A DNA stretch of 64,000 nucleotides from Exiguobacterium sp018617385 (GCF_018617385.1 NZ_JACSKA010000001.1:992001-1056000), one strand, 5' to 3'. Positions 9,299-18,652 are shown, counted from the stretch's first letter. Numbers and translations are program-made. Notes: generated by a model not told the origin, from the sequence alone.

Positions 9299-9372
9299 GG
9301 CGGTGTAGCTCAGCTGGCTAGAGCGTACGGTTCATACCCGTGAGGTCGTGGGTTCGACTCCCTCCGCCGCTA
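9299..9372 (+). tRNA. tRNA-Met (CAU), elongator type
   Basis: 74-nt cloverleaf without encoded CCA. Acceptor GGCGGTG pairs with CGCCGCT (two G-U pairs), D-arm GCTC/GAGC, anticodon loop TTCATAC with anticodon CAT. It closely resembles my recollection of B. subtilis elongator tRNA-Met. The T-stem has a U-U opposition at pair 50-64 (GTGGG against CCCTC). Confidence 0.88.
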
Positions 9373-9379
9373 TTTATAA

Positions 9380-9453
9380 GGACCCTTAGCTCAGCTGGTT
9401 AGAGCAGACGGCTCATAACCGTCCGGTCGTAGGTTCAAGTCCTACAGGGTCCA
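9380..9453 (+). tRNA. tRNA-Ile2 (CAU, lysidine-type) or Met
   Basis: 74-nt cloverleaf without encoded CCA. Acceptor GGACCCT/AGGGTCC, anticodon loop CTCATAA, intact T-stem GTAGG/CCTAC. The GGACC acceptor and CTCATAA loop match the tRNA-Ile2 type whose C34 is changed to lysidine by TilS so that it reads AUA; sequence alone cannot exclude Met identity. Confidence 0.85.
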
Positions 9454-9460
9454 TTCGTAA

Positions 9461-9490
9461 GCGACGTCACATTGTGAACGTCGCTTTTTT
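9461..9490 (+). terminator. Terminator of the tRNA operon
   Basis: GCGACGT (9461-9467) pairs with ACGTCGC, with an inner CAC/GTG extension, followed by TTTTTT. Confidence 0.85.
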
Positions 9491-9566
9491 GTTTTCAATC
9501 TAAAATTGCTGGGTAAATACTCGTTAGCATTTTGTTTTTTGAAAAATATGAAATGAGGCGGACAAA

Positions 9567-11039
9567 ATGGAACGAAACCACACCATGATGCAATTTTTTG
9601 AATGGCATGTCGAGGCAGACCAAAAGCATTGGAAGCGACTAAAAGAGAGAGCAGCCGACTTAAATAAAGCAGGGATCACTGCGCTATGGCTACCACCTGT
9701 CACAAAAGGGCAAAGTGATCAAGATACCGGATATGGAATCTATGACTTATATGATTTGGGCGAGTTCGATCAAAAAGGGTCGATTGCCACAAAATATGGA
9801 ACGAAAAAAGAACTACTTGAAGCAACGACCTATTGTCAACAAGAGCTTGGGATGCAGATTTATATGGATGTCGTCATGAATCATAAAGCCGGGGCGGATG
9901 CGACCGAGAAGTTTGACGTGTTAGAAGTCGATCCCGACGACCGTACGAAAGTCCTCTCGGATGAAGCGTTTGAAATCGAAGGGTGGACAAAATTTGATTA
10001 TGAAGCTCGTGATGGGAAATACTCTTCATTTAAATGGGACTTCACACATTTTAACGGAACCGATTATGATGCGGCGACTGATCGTTCCGGTATTTTCTTT
10101 ATCGTTGGAGAAAACAAAAGATGGAACGATAACGTCGACGATGAATTCGGTGTCTATGACTATTTAATGTTTGCGAACATCGACTACCACCATCCCGATG
10201 TGCGCGAAGAAGTGTTGAATTGGGGGAAATGGTTCATCGAAGAGACGAAATGTGATGGATTCCGTCTTGACGCCATTAAACACATCAACTATGACTTTGT
10301 AAAAGAGTTCAGTCAGACGATGCGGGAAGAGAAAGGTGACCAATTCTATTTTGTCGGCGAGTTTTGGAAATCTGACCTTGATGCCTGTCGTGAATTTCTC
10401 GATAACATCGATTACCATGTCGATTTATTCGATGTCCCGCTCCACTACAAATTACATCAAGCCTCAGAGGAAGGGGCCGCGTTTGACATGCGAACCATTT
10501 TTGATGATACGCTCGTTCAGTCACACCCGCTTCATTCCGTGACGTTCGTAGATAATCACGATTCACAACCTGAAGAGGCGCTTGAGTCATGGGTGAAAGA
10601 TTGGTTCAAGCAAATCGCCTATGGTCTCGTCTTACTTCGTAAAGATGGTTATCCATGTGTCTTCTATGGCGATTACTACGGTATAGACGGTCCTCACCCA
10701 ACGGATGGGATGAAGCTCGCCATTGATACGCTTCTGTATGCGCGCCGAGAGAAAGCGTATGGGGAGCAGGATGATTACTTTGATGATGCAAACGTCATTG
10801 GGTGGGTACGAAAAGGTGTGGAGGAAATCGAACGTTCCGGATGTGCCGTTCTCATTTCAACTTCTGATGAGGCTGAAAAGAGAATGTTTGTCGGGGAAGA
10901 ACGTGCCGGTGAAACATGGGTCGATTTAACGAATACGTTGGATGATCGAATTGAGATTGATGAAGAAGGATTTGGGGTATTTAAAGTGTCGGCGGGGTCG
11001 ATTTCAGTCTGGGCATTGCCAGAAGAAGATGTTGAATAA
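9567..11039 (+). CDS. Cytoplasmic alpha-amylase, GH13
   Basis: Endo-acting alpha-1,4-glucan hydrolase of 490 aa. The GH13 catalytic signatures are present: GFRLDAIKHI with the nucleophile Asp, FVGEFW with the acid/base Glu, and FVDNHDSQ with the transition-state Asp; DVVMNHKAG is conserved region I. It starts directly with RNHTMMQFFEWH and has no signal peptide, unlike the secreted liquefying amylases it resembles (GH13_5), so it should act on intracellular glucans, as E. coli AmyA does. Start at 9567 follows GAGGCGG. No clear terminator follows. Confidence 0.93.
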   Translation: MERNHTMMQFFEWHVEADQKHWKRLKERAADLNKAGITALWLPPVTKGQSDQDTGYGIYDLYDLGEFDQKGSIATKYGTKKELLEATTYCQQELGMQIYMDVVMNHKAGADATEKFDVLEVDPDDRTKVLSDEAFEIEGWTKFDYEARDGKYSSFKWDFTHFNGTDYDAATDRSGIFFIVGENKRWNDNVDDEFGVYDYLMFANIDYHHPDVREEVLNWGKWFIEETKCDGFRLDAIKHINYDFVKEFSQTMREEKGDQFYFVGEFWKSDLDACREFLDNIDYHVDLFDVPLHYKLHQASEEGAAFDMRTIFDDTLVQSHPLHSVTFVDNHDSQPEEALESWVKDWFKQIAYGLVLLRKDGYPCVFYGDYYGIDGPHPTDGMKLAIDTLLYARREKAYGEQDDYFDDANVIGWVRKGVEEIERSGCAVLISTSDEAEKRMFVGEERAGETWVDLTNTLDDRIEIDEEGFGVFKVSAGSISVWALPEEDVE

Positions 11040-11123
11040 AGCATTACAATTGAGTCGACCGTCACATATCTGTTACATTTAAGACGAACGTTGTTCAAAA
11101 CACTTTTAAGGGGGATTTTAGTA

Positions 11124-11732
11124 ATGGCTAAATTTGAATTACCACAACTTGATTACGCATATGATGCACTCGAACCACACATTGATGCACGCACGATGGA
11201 AATCCACCACACGAAACACCACAACACTTACGTCACGAACGTAAACAATGCACTCGAAGGAAAAGATGTGGAGTACTCTTCACTCGAAGACTTGCTTCAA
11301 AAAATCGATTCGCTTCCTGCTGACATTCAAACAGCTGTCCGCAACAACGGTGGCGGTCATTGGAACCACTCGTTCTTCTGGAAGCTCTTGAAGAAAAATG
11401 AGAACGGTACTCCGTCTGGCGACCTCGCTGCTGCAATCGATGAGTCGTTCGGTAGCTTCGATGGGTTTAAAGACGAATTCACAAAAGCTGCAACAACTCG
11501 CTTCGGTTCAGGCTGGGCTTGGCTCGTTGTGAAAAATGGTAAACTCGAAGTCACGTCTACTCCAAACCAAGACTCACCAATCATGGAAGGTGTTACACCG
11601 ATCCTCGGTCTTGATGTGTGGGAGCATGCTTATTACTTGAACTACCAAAACCGTCGTCCTGACTATATCAACGCATTCTTCCATGTCATCGATTGGGATT
11701 ATGTGGCGAAATTGTACGCTGACGCAAAATAA
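11124..11732 (+). CDS. sodA: Superoxide dismutase [Mn/Fe]
   Basis: Cytoplasmic dismutase of 202 aa that converts superoxide to peroxide and oxygen. The metal ligands are visible: His in MEIHHTKHH, His in GHWNHSFFW, and the Asp and His in LDVWEHAYYLNY. GGGHWNH favours the Mn-type, but metal use is hard to call from sequence. The start at 11124 (AAGGGGGA upstream) gives the expected N-terminus MAKFELPQLDY; an upstream in-frame start adds 11 unlikely residues. It precedes pbpA as in B. subtilis. Confidence 0.96.
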   Translation: MAKFELPQLDYAYDALEPHIDARTMEIHHTKHHNTYVTNVNNALEGKDVEYSSLEDLLQKIDSLPADIQTAVRNNGGGHWNHSFFWKLLKKNENGTPSGDLAAAIDESFGSFDGFKDEFTKAATTRFGSGWAWLVVKNGKLEVTSTPNQDSPIMEGVTPILGLDVWEHAYYLNYQNRRPDYINAFFHVIDWDYVAKLYADAK

Positions 11733-11741
11733 GTTTGTCTT

Positions 11742-11775
11742 ACCCGAGGTTCTGATACGAATCTCGGGTTTTTTT
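11742..11775 (+). terminator. Terminator of sodA
   Basis: 11-bp stem with one G-U pair (11742-11752 with 11759-11769) then a T-run. Confidence 0.85.
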
Positions 11776-11889
11776 ATGGTTTTCATTAATTTGTAAACAA
11801 ATTATGATATAGTGAAAATCGGACAAAACGACAGGGATTCCTGTCCTCTATAATATAGAAGGAAATGAACGTGGAGGGAGTAAACGGAC

Positions 11890-13953
11890 TTGGCTAAAAA
11901 TCGGGTAAAAGTGCCGAAAAAACGGCGAAACCACTTACCGTTACGCTTGAATTTACTATTTTTCATCGTCTTCATTCTATTTGCGACCCTCATTTTTAGG
12001 TTAGGTGTCGTCCAAATCGTGAATGGTGAATTGATTGCTCGGGAAGTGCAGAAAACGGAGTCGAGTAAAATCAAATATGAAGTGCCGCGAGGGAAAATTT
12101 ACGACCGGAACGGTCAAGTACTGGCGGATACGATTTCAAACTACTCAGTCATGTATCGCCGCTCTCAAGTGACAAAGACGGATGAACGGTTGGACGTTGC
12201 GAAAAAGTTGGCGGAAATCGTCGACATTCCGGAAGAAGACCGTAAAATGACGGAGAGAGACCGGAAGGATTACTGGATTGCAACGAATCCGGAATTGGCG
12301 CAAGAACGGACTCAAGCGCTATTGGAAGAATTATCGGAAGAGGAGCGGGCCGCATTGTCTAACCAAGACGTGGACCGACTCTTGCTTGACTCGATCACAG
12401 AAGAAGAGATCACGTTTGATGACGCGACAGAAGAAATCATCGCCATTAAACACAACATGGAGAGCGGCTATGCACTCGACCCACAGGTCATCAAAATCGG
12501 TGCAAGCCCGAAAGAGATGGCGGTCATCGAAGAAAACTTAGAACAGTTGCCTGGGGTGAGTGTCGAACCGTACTATCAACGGGACTATCCGTATGATGAG
12601 ACGTTCAAAAGTTTCCTAGGAAGTTATCGTCAAATTCCGGCGGAACAACGTGCGTCTTATCAGGCGAAGGGTTACGGGTTGAACGACCGGGTCGGTACCT
12701 CATACTTGGAACAACAATATGAAGACGTCCTTCGTGGAACGCCGGCCTATGATGTGTTCACCACGTACAAAGGGGAACCGGTCGGTGAACCGACACGAGT
12801 GAGTGGGAATCCAGGGAAAGATATCGTCTTATCGACCGACATCGAGTTCCAAAAAGAAGTCGATGAGATCTTGAAAAAAGCGATTCGCGCAGGACGCTCT
12901 GGAAGTCCTCATTTCGACCGAGCGTTTGCGGTCGTCATGAATCCGCAAACGGGTGAATTGCTCGCTCTGTCTGGACAAGAACTCGATTTGGAAACGAACG
13001 AATTCAAGGATGTGTCGACCGGTACGGTGCTTCGTGCCAGCCAAATCGGATCAACCATCAAAGGGGCGACGGTCGCCTATGGATTTGAAGAAGGCGTCGT
13101 CAAACCGGGAGAATATATTTATGATGCACCGATTCGAATCGGTTCGTCAGTGAAAGCTTCCTACCGAAATATGGGGAACATTAACGACTTAGATGCACTT
13201 GCGATGTCATCGAACATCTATATGTTCCAAATTGCGTTGCGTCTGGCTGATTATTACTCGACAGGTCAAATTGTCGGAGAAAATGTCACGCAGGCGTTTG
13301 AAACGATGGAACACTACTATAAACAATTCGGTCTCGGAATCGAGACAGGGATTGACTTGCCGTTCGAGTCGACCGGATTCCGGAGTATCCCGGACCGTGT
13401 CACACTTCTGATGGATATGTCGATTGGACAGTATATTTCTTATACTCCGATTCAGTTGGCGCAATATACGTCAGCATTGGCGAACGGTGGCTATCGTGTA
13501 CAACCACACTTGCTAAAAGAAATCATTGAGCCAGGTTCGCTTGATGAGAACAACAAGCAAGTCGTGAGCACGTTCCAACCGAATGCGTTGAATAAAGTCG
13601 ATATCCAGGATGAATACATTCAACGGGTCCGTGAAGGGTATCGTCAAGGGGTTGAATCTTCTTCAGGTTCGTCTCGCATTCTACAGCAGACCGGTATGAC
13701 GGCTGCAGGTAAAACCGGAACTGCCCAAGCGATTGCGGAGGGCGCAGACGGTCAGGCGAAACGAAATGCGAACGGAGAACCGATCAAGACATTGAACTCA
13801 AACCATGTCGGTTGGGCACCGTTCGATGACCCGGAAATCGCCTGGGCAATTATCATGCCTGGACTTGAGGCGGAAGGAATCAACACGCGGGTCGCACACG
13901 ACATCATGAAAGCTTACTTTAATTTAGAAGATGTCAATGCAATGCTTCAGTAA
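11890..13953 (+). CDS. pbpA: Class B penicillin-binding protein (PBP2A/PbpH type transpeptidase)
   Basis: Membrane-anchored peptidoglycan transpeptidase for lateral wall synthesis, 687 aa. There is a short basic cytoplasmic tail, one span at about residues 21-42, a dimerisation domain opening with VPRGKIYDRNG, and a transpeptidase domain with catalytic SxxK as GSTIK (about residue 388), SSN, and KTG as GKTGTAQ. An acidic insert (EELSEEERAAL and following, about residues 140-180) lies in the pedestal region. Start is TTG at 11890, with GGAGGG about 11 nt upstream; no better in-frame start is seen. It sits just before pstS, as yqgF does in B. subtilis. Confidence 0.92.
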   Translation: MAKNRVKVPKKRRNHLPLRLNLLFFIVFILFATLIFRLGVVQIVNGELIAREVQKTESSKIKYEVPRGKIYDRNGQVLADTISNYSVMYRRSQVTKTDERLDVAKKLAEIVDIPEEDRKMTERDRKDYWIATNPELAQERTQALLEELSEEERAALSNQDVDRLLLDSITEEEITFDDATEEIIAIKHNMESGYALDPQVIKIGASPKEMAVIEENLEQLPGVSVEPYYQRDYPYDETFKSFLGSYRQIPAEQRASYQAKGYGLNDRVGTSYLEQQYEDVLRGTPAYDVFTTYKGEPVGEPTRVSGNPGKDIVLSTDIEFQKEVDEILKKAIRAGRSGSPHFDRAFAVVMNPQTGELLALSGQELDLETNEFKDVSTGTVLRASQIGSTIKGATVAYGFEEGVVKPGEYIYDAPIRIGSSVKASYRNMGNINDLDALAMSSNIYMFQIALRLADYYSTGQIVGENVTQAFETMEHYYKQFGLGIETGIDLPFESTGFRSIPDRVTLLMDMSIGQYISYTPIQLAQYTSALANGGYRVQPHLLKEIIEPGSLDENNKQVVSTFQPNALNKVDIQDEYIQRVREGYRQGVESSSGSSRILQQTGMTAAGKTGTAQAIAEGADGQAKRNANGEPIKTLNSNHVGWAPFDDPEIAWAIIMPGLEAEGINTRVAHDIMKAYFNLEDVNAMLQ

Positions 13954-13982
13954 AAGAGGTCACTTCGGTGACTTCTTTTTTT
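13953..13982 (+). terminator. Terminator of pbpA
   Basis: 11-bp stem (13953-13963 with 13968-13978) closed by a TTCG tetraloop, followed by T6 or more. Confidence 0.88.
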
Positions 13983-13985
13983 GTC

Positions 13986-14024
13986 TTTACAATTCTTTTA
14001 CGTTCCGTTTATTTCTCGTTAATA
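13986..14024 (+). promoter_or_regulatory. PhoP box of the pst operon
   Basis: Four hexamers at an exact 11-bp period: TTTACA (13986), TTTACG (13997), TTTATT (14008), TTAATA (14019), close to the Gram-positive PhoP repeat TT(A/T/C)ACA. A plausible -10 lies near 14034-14042. PhoP-P activation under phosphate starvation is inferred. Confidence 0.75.
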
Positions 14025-14106
14025 GAAGTTCATTAGGATATTAATTGTAGGACAGAACAACAAATCCACAACAAAAATCAAAGCAAACTCAAGGAGGACG
14101 TCACAA

Positions 14107-15045
14107 ATGTCTTGGATGAAAAAATCAGCTTTACTCGCTTCAATCACTTCAGTCGCACTCGTAGGTGCTGCTTGTGGGAACAATGAAGAAGGTGGCGCTG
14201 CTGAAGGCGGCGATGCGCTCTCAGGAAAAGTCGTCATGGACGGATCATCAACTGTATTCCCAATCATGGAAGCAGTCGCAGAAGAATATTCAGCTGAACA
14301 ACCAGAAGTTGAAGTGACAGTCGGTGTCTCTGGTACGGGTGGTGGCTTCAAACGTTTCGTGACGGGAGAGACAGACTTCTCAAACGCATCACGTGAAATC
14401 AAGGAAGAAGAAGCAGCCGAAGCTGAGAAAAACGGTGTGGAATTCACGCAACTCTCAGTTGCACTTGATGGACTTTCGCTCGTTGTAAACCCAGCGAACG
14501 ATTGGGCACAAGATATCACGATTGAAGAATTGAATAAGATGTGGACGGACACGAGCATCAAGACGTGGAAAGACGTTCGCTCAGACTGGCCAGATGAGGA
14601 GATCTCATTCTTCGCACCAGGTAAAGACTCAGGTACTTACGATTTCTTCGACGAAAAAGTATTGAATGAAACAGATATTCGTCAAGATGCGCAATTGTCT
14701 GAGGATGACAACGTCCTAGTCACAGGTGTAGCCGGAACAGAAGGAGCAATCGGATTCTTTGGATTCGCATATTACCTTGAGAACAAAGACACACTTCGTG
14801 CATTAAATGTTGAGGGCGTTGAGCCGACACATGACACAATTAACGATTTGTCTTACCCGCTCTCACGTGAAATCTACACGTACGTCAACAACGCTTCGTT
14901 GAAAGACAAAGAGCAAGTTGCGGACTTCGCACGCTTCATGAACGAAAACGCTGCCGATCTTTCTGAAGAAGTCGGTTACGTGAAAATGGAAGAAGGCCGT
15001 TACGACGAAAACATGAAGATGATCGACGAAATCGCTGGAGAATAA
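14107..15045 (+). CDS. pstS: Phosphate ABC transporter substrate-binding lipoprotein
   Basis: High-affinity phosphate-binding lipoprotein of 312 aa. A lipoprotein signal peptide ends at Cys23 (LVGAAC), so the mature protein is lipid-anchored on the outer face of the membrane, followed by a Gly/Glu-rich linker. The phosphate-binding motifs DGSSTVFP and GVSGTGGGF are present, and KDSGTYDFF is the second-lobe contact region. AAGGAGG precedes the start. First gene of pstSCAB-phoU, under the Pho box just upstream. Confidence 0.96.
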   Translation: MSWMKKSALLASITSVALVGAACGNNEEGGAAEGGDALSGKVVMDGSSTVFPIMEAVAEEYSAEQPEVEVTVGVSGTGGGFKRFVTGETDFSNASREIKEEEAAEAEKNGVEFTQLSVALDGLSLVVNPANDWAQDITIEELNKMWTDTSIKTWKDVRSDWPDEEISFFAPGKDSGTYDFFDEKVLNETDIRQDAQLSEDDNVLVTGVAGTEGAIGFFGFAYYLENKDTLRALNVEGVEPTHDTINDLSYPLSREIYTYVNNASLKDKEQVADFARFMNENAADLSEEVGYVKMEEGRYDENMKMIDEIAGE

Positions 15046-15058
15046 GATGATAGGTGGC

Positions 15059-15085
15059 AGAAGGTGAGACACGGTCTCGCCTTCT
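15059..15085 (+). other. Intercistronic stem-loop between pstS and pstC
   Basis: 12-bp stem with one G-U pair (15059-15070 with 15074-15085) and a 3-nt loop, with no U-tract. It probably stabilises the pstS message 3' end or attenuates read-through, giving more PstS than membrane subunits; that role is inferred. Confidence 0.6.
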
Positions 15086-15128
15086 CGCCATGCTTTCTAG
15101 TATGAAGAGGTAGGGAGCGATACACGAG

Positions 15129-16073
15129 ATGAATGAACCGAACAATAAGCTTTCGATTCGAGAGATGATTCAACAAAATAAACAAAAGAAATATAGTACG
15201 ACGAACGTGTTTGATAAAATCATGCCGTTCTTATTATTCTTGAGCGCATTCGTATCGGTCGTCACGACCATTGGCATTGCGTTCACATTAGGCTTTGAGC
15301 TATTCAAGTTCTTTGAACGAGTCCCTGTCGCAGAATTTTTAGGATCGACAGAATGGTACCCGCTTAGTGCAGATCAGCGCTTCGGGGTATGGGCCCTTGT
15401 GATGGGAACACTCCAAATTACTGTGATTGCGATGATTGTAGCCGTCCCACTCGGTTTGGCGTCTGCGATTTACTTAAGTGAATACGCCTCTGAACGGGCA
15501 CGACGTGTGTTGAAACCAATTCTAGAAGTGTTGGCCGGTGTGCCGACGATCGTATTCGGTTTCTTCGCCTTGTCATTCATTACACCGATTTTGCAAGCAC
15601 TCATCCCAGGACTTCAAATTTACAATGCACTCAGCCCAGGGATTGTCGTCGGGATTATGATTATTCCGATGATTGCCTCGATTTCTGAGGATGCAATGAG
15701 TGCTGTTCCGAAGAAAATTCGGGACGGTGCGCTCGGTTTAGGTGCGACACGTCTTGAAGTGGCGACGAAAGTTGTTATGCCTGCAGCGACGTCTGGGATC
15801 ATTGCCTCTATCGTTCTCGGTATGAGCCGTGCGATTGGTGAGACGATGATTGTAACGATTGCTGGTGGTTCACAGCCGAACTTCGAGTTCAATCCGCTCA
15901 ATGCGATTCAGACGATGACAGCATATATCGTTCAAATCGCAAAAGGTGATGCAGGTTACGGCACAATCGAATATTACAGTATCTATGCGGTCGGTGCGTT
16001 GTTGTTCGTCTTTACCCTATTGATGAACCTATTCGCAAACTGGGTGACGCGCCGCTTCAGAGAGGAGTACTAA
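15129..16073 (+). CDS. pstC: Phosphate ABC transporter permease
   Basis: Membrane subunit of the Pst phosphate importer, 314 aa, with about six spans and a cytoplasmic N-terminal extension. The binding-protein-dependent permease (EAA-type) loop appears as KIRDGALGLGATRLEV. It forms the channel with PstA. Spaced 83 nt after pstS by the stem-loop and 1 nt before pstA. The ribosome site is weak (GGTAGGGAG about 10 nt upstream), consistent with low subunit dosage. Confidence 0.94.
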   Translation: MNEPNNKLSIREMIQQNKQKKYSTTNVFDKIMPFLLFLSAFVSVVTTIGIAFTLGFELFKFFERVPVAEFLGSTEWYPLSADQRFGVWALVMGTLQITVIAMIVAVPLGLASAIYLSEYASERARRVLKPILEVLAGVPTIVFGFFALSFITPILQALIPGLQIYNALSPGIVVGIMIIPMIASISEDAMSAVPKKIRDGALGLGATRLEVATKVVMPAATSGIIASIVLGMSRAIGETMIVTIAGGSQPNFEFNPLNAIQTMTAYIVQIAKGDAGYGTIEYYSIYAVGALLFVFTLLMNLFANWVTRRFREEY

Positions 16074-16074
16074 T

Positions 16075-16986
16075 ATGGCTTTACCGAACAGTGAGTTCAA
16101 GAATACGAAGAACTTGATGAATCGTGAGACTGTGTCTCAACGAATTAAACGACGTTTACAATTGAATGAAATATTTAAGTACATCTTTTTGGCGGGACTC
16201 GTCTTTGCACTCGTCGTCTTATCGACGTTGATTTATGACATCATGTCAAAAGGTGCAGGATGGGTCGACCTCGATTTCTTGCGCAACTTCCCGTCGCGCC
16301 GTCCTGAACAGGCTGGATTATATCCTGCGTTGATTGGGTCATTATGGCTCATGCTATTGATCGTGCCGATGGTGTTCGTCATCGGTGTTGGAGCGGCGAT
16401 TTACTTGGAGGAATACGCACCGAAAAATCGCATGACTTCATTTATTGAAGTCAATATTTCGAACTTGGCTGGCGTTCCGTCAATCGTATTCGGATTGCTT
16501 GGATTGACGATTTTCGTTCGAGTCATGGAATTAGGGAACTCGATTATGGCCGGTGCCTTGACGCTCGGTCTCATGAGTTTGCCGATTGTCATCGTGGCCT
16601 CACAGGAAGCGCTGCGAGCAGTCAAAATGGAATTACGACACGCTTCGCTAGCGCTCGGGGCATCGAAGTGGCAGACGACATTTAACGTCGTGTTACCTTC
16701 GGCGTTACCAGGGATCATTACGGGGATTATCCTAGCGGTTTCTCGTGCAATTGGTGAAACAGCTCCACTCATCATGGTCGGAGCGGCAACATTCATTTCA
16801 ACGACACCGAGTAACATTTTCTCTGACTTCACGGCCCTCCCGATCCAGATTTACAACTGGACGAGCCGACCACAAGCAGAGTTCCAAAACTTAGCAGCAG
16901 CAGGGATCATCGTACTCATGACGATGCTCATCGCGATGAACTCGGTTGCAATCTATATTCGAAACAAATATACAAATCGACACTAA
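16075..16986 (+). CDS. pstA: Phosphate ABC transporter permease
   Basis: Second membrane subunit of the Pst importer, 303 aa. There is a long charged N-terminal region, then about six spans. The permease coupling loop reads MELRHASLALGASKWQT, and the following AVSRAIGETAPLIMVGAA is the conserved PstA segment. It begins one nucleotide after the pstC stop with GAGGAG in the pstC 3' end, so the genes are co-transcribed and probably translationally coupled. Confidence 0.94.
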   Translation: MALPNSEFKNTKNLMNRETVSQRIKRRLQLNEIFKYIFLAGLVFALVVLSTLIYDIMSKGAGWVDLDFLRNFPSRRPEQAGLYPALIGSLWLMLLIVPMVFVIGVGAAIYLEEYAPKNRMTSFIEVNISNLAGVPSIVFGLLGLTIFVRVMELGNSIMAGALTLGLMSLPIVIVASQEALRAVKMELRHASLALGASKWQTTFNVVLPSALPGIITGIILAVSRAIGETAPLIMVGAATFISTTPSNIFSDFTALPIQIYNWTSRPQAEFQNLAAAGIIVLMTMLIAMNSVAIYIRNKYTNRH

Positions 16987-17021
16987 GTCTTTTTTGCAGA
17001 TGAATGAGGAGGAAGCTCGAG

Positions 17022-17858
17022 ATGATGAAACAACAAGAGCTCAACAAAGGAGATCAAAACGTGAATACAACTACGACAGAACCGACAACGACTGAGATGA
17101 AAAAAGATAGCGCCTATGTCGTCAACAATTTGAACTTGTGGTATGGAGAAGACCAGGCTTTGATTGACGTCAACCTCGATATTAAAAAGAATGAAGTCAC
17201 GGCAATCATCGGACCATCTGGGTGCGGGAAATCGACGTTCATTAAGACTCTAAACCGTATGGTCGAACTCGTTCCATCGGTTCGGACGAACGGTGAAATC
17301 TTGTATCATGGTCGTAACATCTTCGACCGTGGATATAAAGTAGAAGACTTACGTACGTCGGTCGGGATGGTATTCCAACAACCGAACCCGTTCCCAAAAT
17401 CGGTCTATGACAACGTGGCATACGGACCGCGGACGCACGGAATCAAAAATAAGAAAGTACTCGATGAGATTGTCGAGCGTTCATTACGTGGTGCGGCAAT
17501 CTGGGATGAAGTAAAAGATCGATTGAATGAGAATGCGTACGGACTTTCAGGTGGACAACAACAACGTCTCTGTATCGCGCGTACGTTAGCGATTGAACCG
17601 GATGTCATCTTAATGGACGAGCCGACGTCTGCCCTTGATCCGATCTCTACATTGAAAGTGGAAGAATTGGTACAAGAGTTGAAAGAACAATATTCAATCA
17701 TCATCGTGACACATAACATGCAACAAGCTGCCCGTGTTTCGGATAAAACGGCATTCTTCTTAAATGGAGAAGTTGTCGAGTTCGATGTAACAGATAAGAT
17801 TTTCTCGAATCCATCTGACAAACGGACGGAAGACTATATTTCTGGCCGTTTCGGTTAA
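17022..17858 (+). CDS. pstB: Phosphate ABC transporter ATP-binding protein
   Basis: ATPase of the Pst importer. Walker A is GPSGCGKS, the signature LSGGQQQRL, Walker B with LMDEPTSALDP, and the H-loop VTHNM. B. subtilis has two pstB copies here; this window has one. Two starts are credible: ATG at 17022 (GAGGAGG, 9 nt away) giving 278 aa, and GTG at 17061 (AAAGGAG, 8 nt away) giving 265 aa, the more usual length. The extra N-terminal residues are Thr/Glu-rich and probably unstructured. Confidence 0.94.
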   Translation: MMKQQELNKGDQNVNTTTTEPTTTEMKKDSAYVVNNLNLWYGEDQALIDVNLDIKKNEVTAIIGPSGCGKSTFIKTLNRMVELVPSVRTNGEILYHGRNIFDRGYKVEDLRTSVGMVFQQPNPFPKSVYDNVAYGPRTHGIKNKKVLDEIVERSLRGAAIWDEVKDRLNENAYGLSGGQQQRLCIARTLAIEPDVILMDEPTSALDPISTLKVEELVQELKEQYSIIIVTHNMQQAARVSDKTAFFLNGEVVEFDVTDKIFSNPSDKRTEDYISGRFG

Positions 17859-17874
17859 GGAGGAGACTGGATTG

Positions 17875-18537
17875 ATGGCACAAAACCGCACATTTTTTGA
17901 TACGAAGTTGACTGAATTAGAAGATAAAGTTGTTCGATTGGCAAACTTGACGATGCGCCAAACGGCGACGGCAATCGAAGTGTTGGAAAAACATGATCTC
18001 GAATTGGCTAAAACCGTGATTGATAATGATAACGAGTTAGACGAGTTGGAGTTGACAATCAATGACGAAGCGATTCTATTGATTGCAAAACAGCAACCAG
18101 TCGCGACTGACTTACGACGTCTGATTGTGACGATGAAATCAGCGACAGACCTTGAACGCATCGCGGACTATGCGACAAACATCGCAAAAGCAGTGACACG
18201 AATCGAGCACGTTCCTTATGTGCTTGACATCCAACCGCTCAAGAAGATGGCCGAGCAGTTGATTGACATGCTTGAACTGGCAACACGTGCCTATCGTAAA
18301 GGTGAAGTGAGCCGTGTTCGTGAACTCAATGAGATGGACCGCGTGATTGATGACATCAATCTAACAGTGATTAAACAATATATCGGTTCTCTTCCGGCCA
18401 TGACGGTTGGAACGAACGATGTATACGAATTCTCGAACATCGCTCGATACCTCGAGCGGATGGGCGATCATGTGACGAACTTCGGAGAACATTTAATTTT
18501 CCTCGAAAAAGGGAAACATTATGATTTGAATCAATAA
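17875..18537 (+). CDS. phoU: Phosphate-specific transport regulator
   Basis: Cytoplasmic helical protein of 220 aa that damps Pst transport and Pho signalling in the family. Two PhoU repeats are visible, each with the metal-site pattern: the first with DLERIADYATNIAK, the second with YLERMGDHVTNFGE. ATG at 17875 and an adjacent TTG at 17872 both follow AAGGAGGAG. Last gene of the pst operon, 16 nt after pstB. Confidence 0.95.
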   Translation: MAQNRTFFDTKLTELEDKVVRLANLTMRQTATAIEVLEKHDLELAKTVIDNDNELDELELTINDEAILLIAKQQPVATDLRRLIVTMKSATDLERIADYATNIAKAVTRIEHVPYVLDIQPLKKMAEQLIDMLELATRAYRKGEVSRVRELNEMDRVIDDINLTVIKQYIGSLPAMTVGTNDVYEFSNIARYLERMGDHVTNFGEHLIFLEKGKHYDLNQ

Positions 18538-18546
18538 GATTAGTGG

Positions 18547-18580
18547 TAAAGAACAACAGTGCTGTTGTTCTTTATTTTTT
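18547..18580 (+). terminator. Terminator of pstSCAB-phoU
   Basis: Perfect 13-bp stem (18547-18559 with 18562-18574) followed by T6. Confidence 0.9.
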
Positions 18581-18652
18581 TGGGCAGGAATACAAACTCA
18601 AGGAGCGAATAATAGTCTACATGGATTTTTACATGAAGGGAGCCATATAGAG

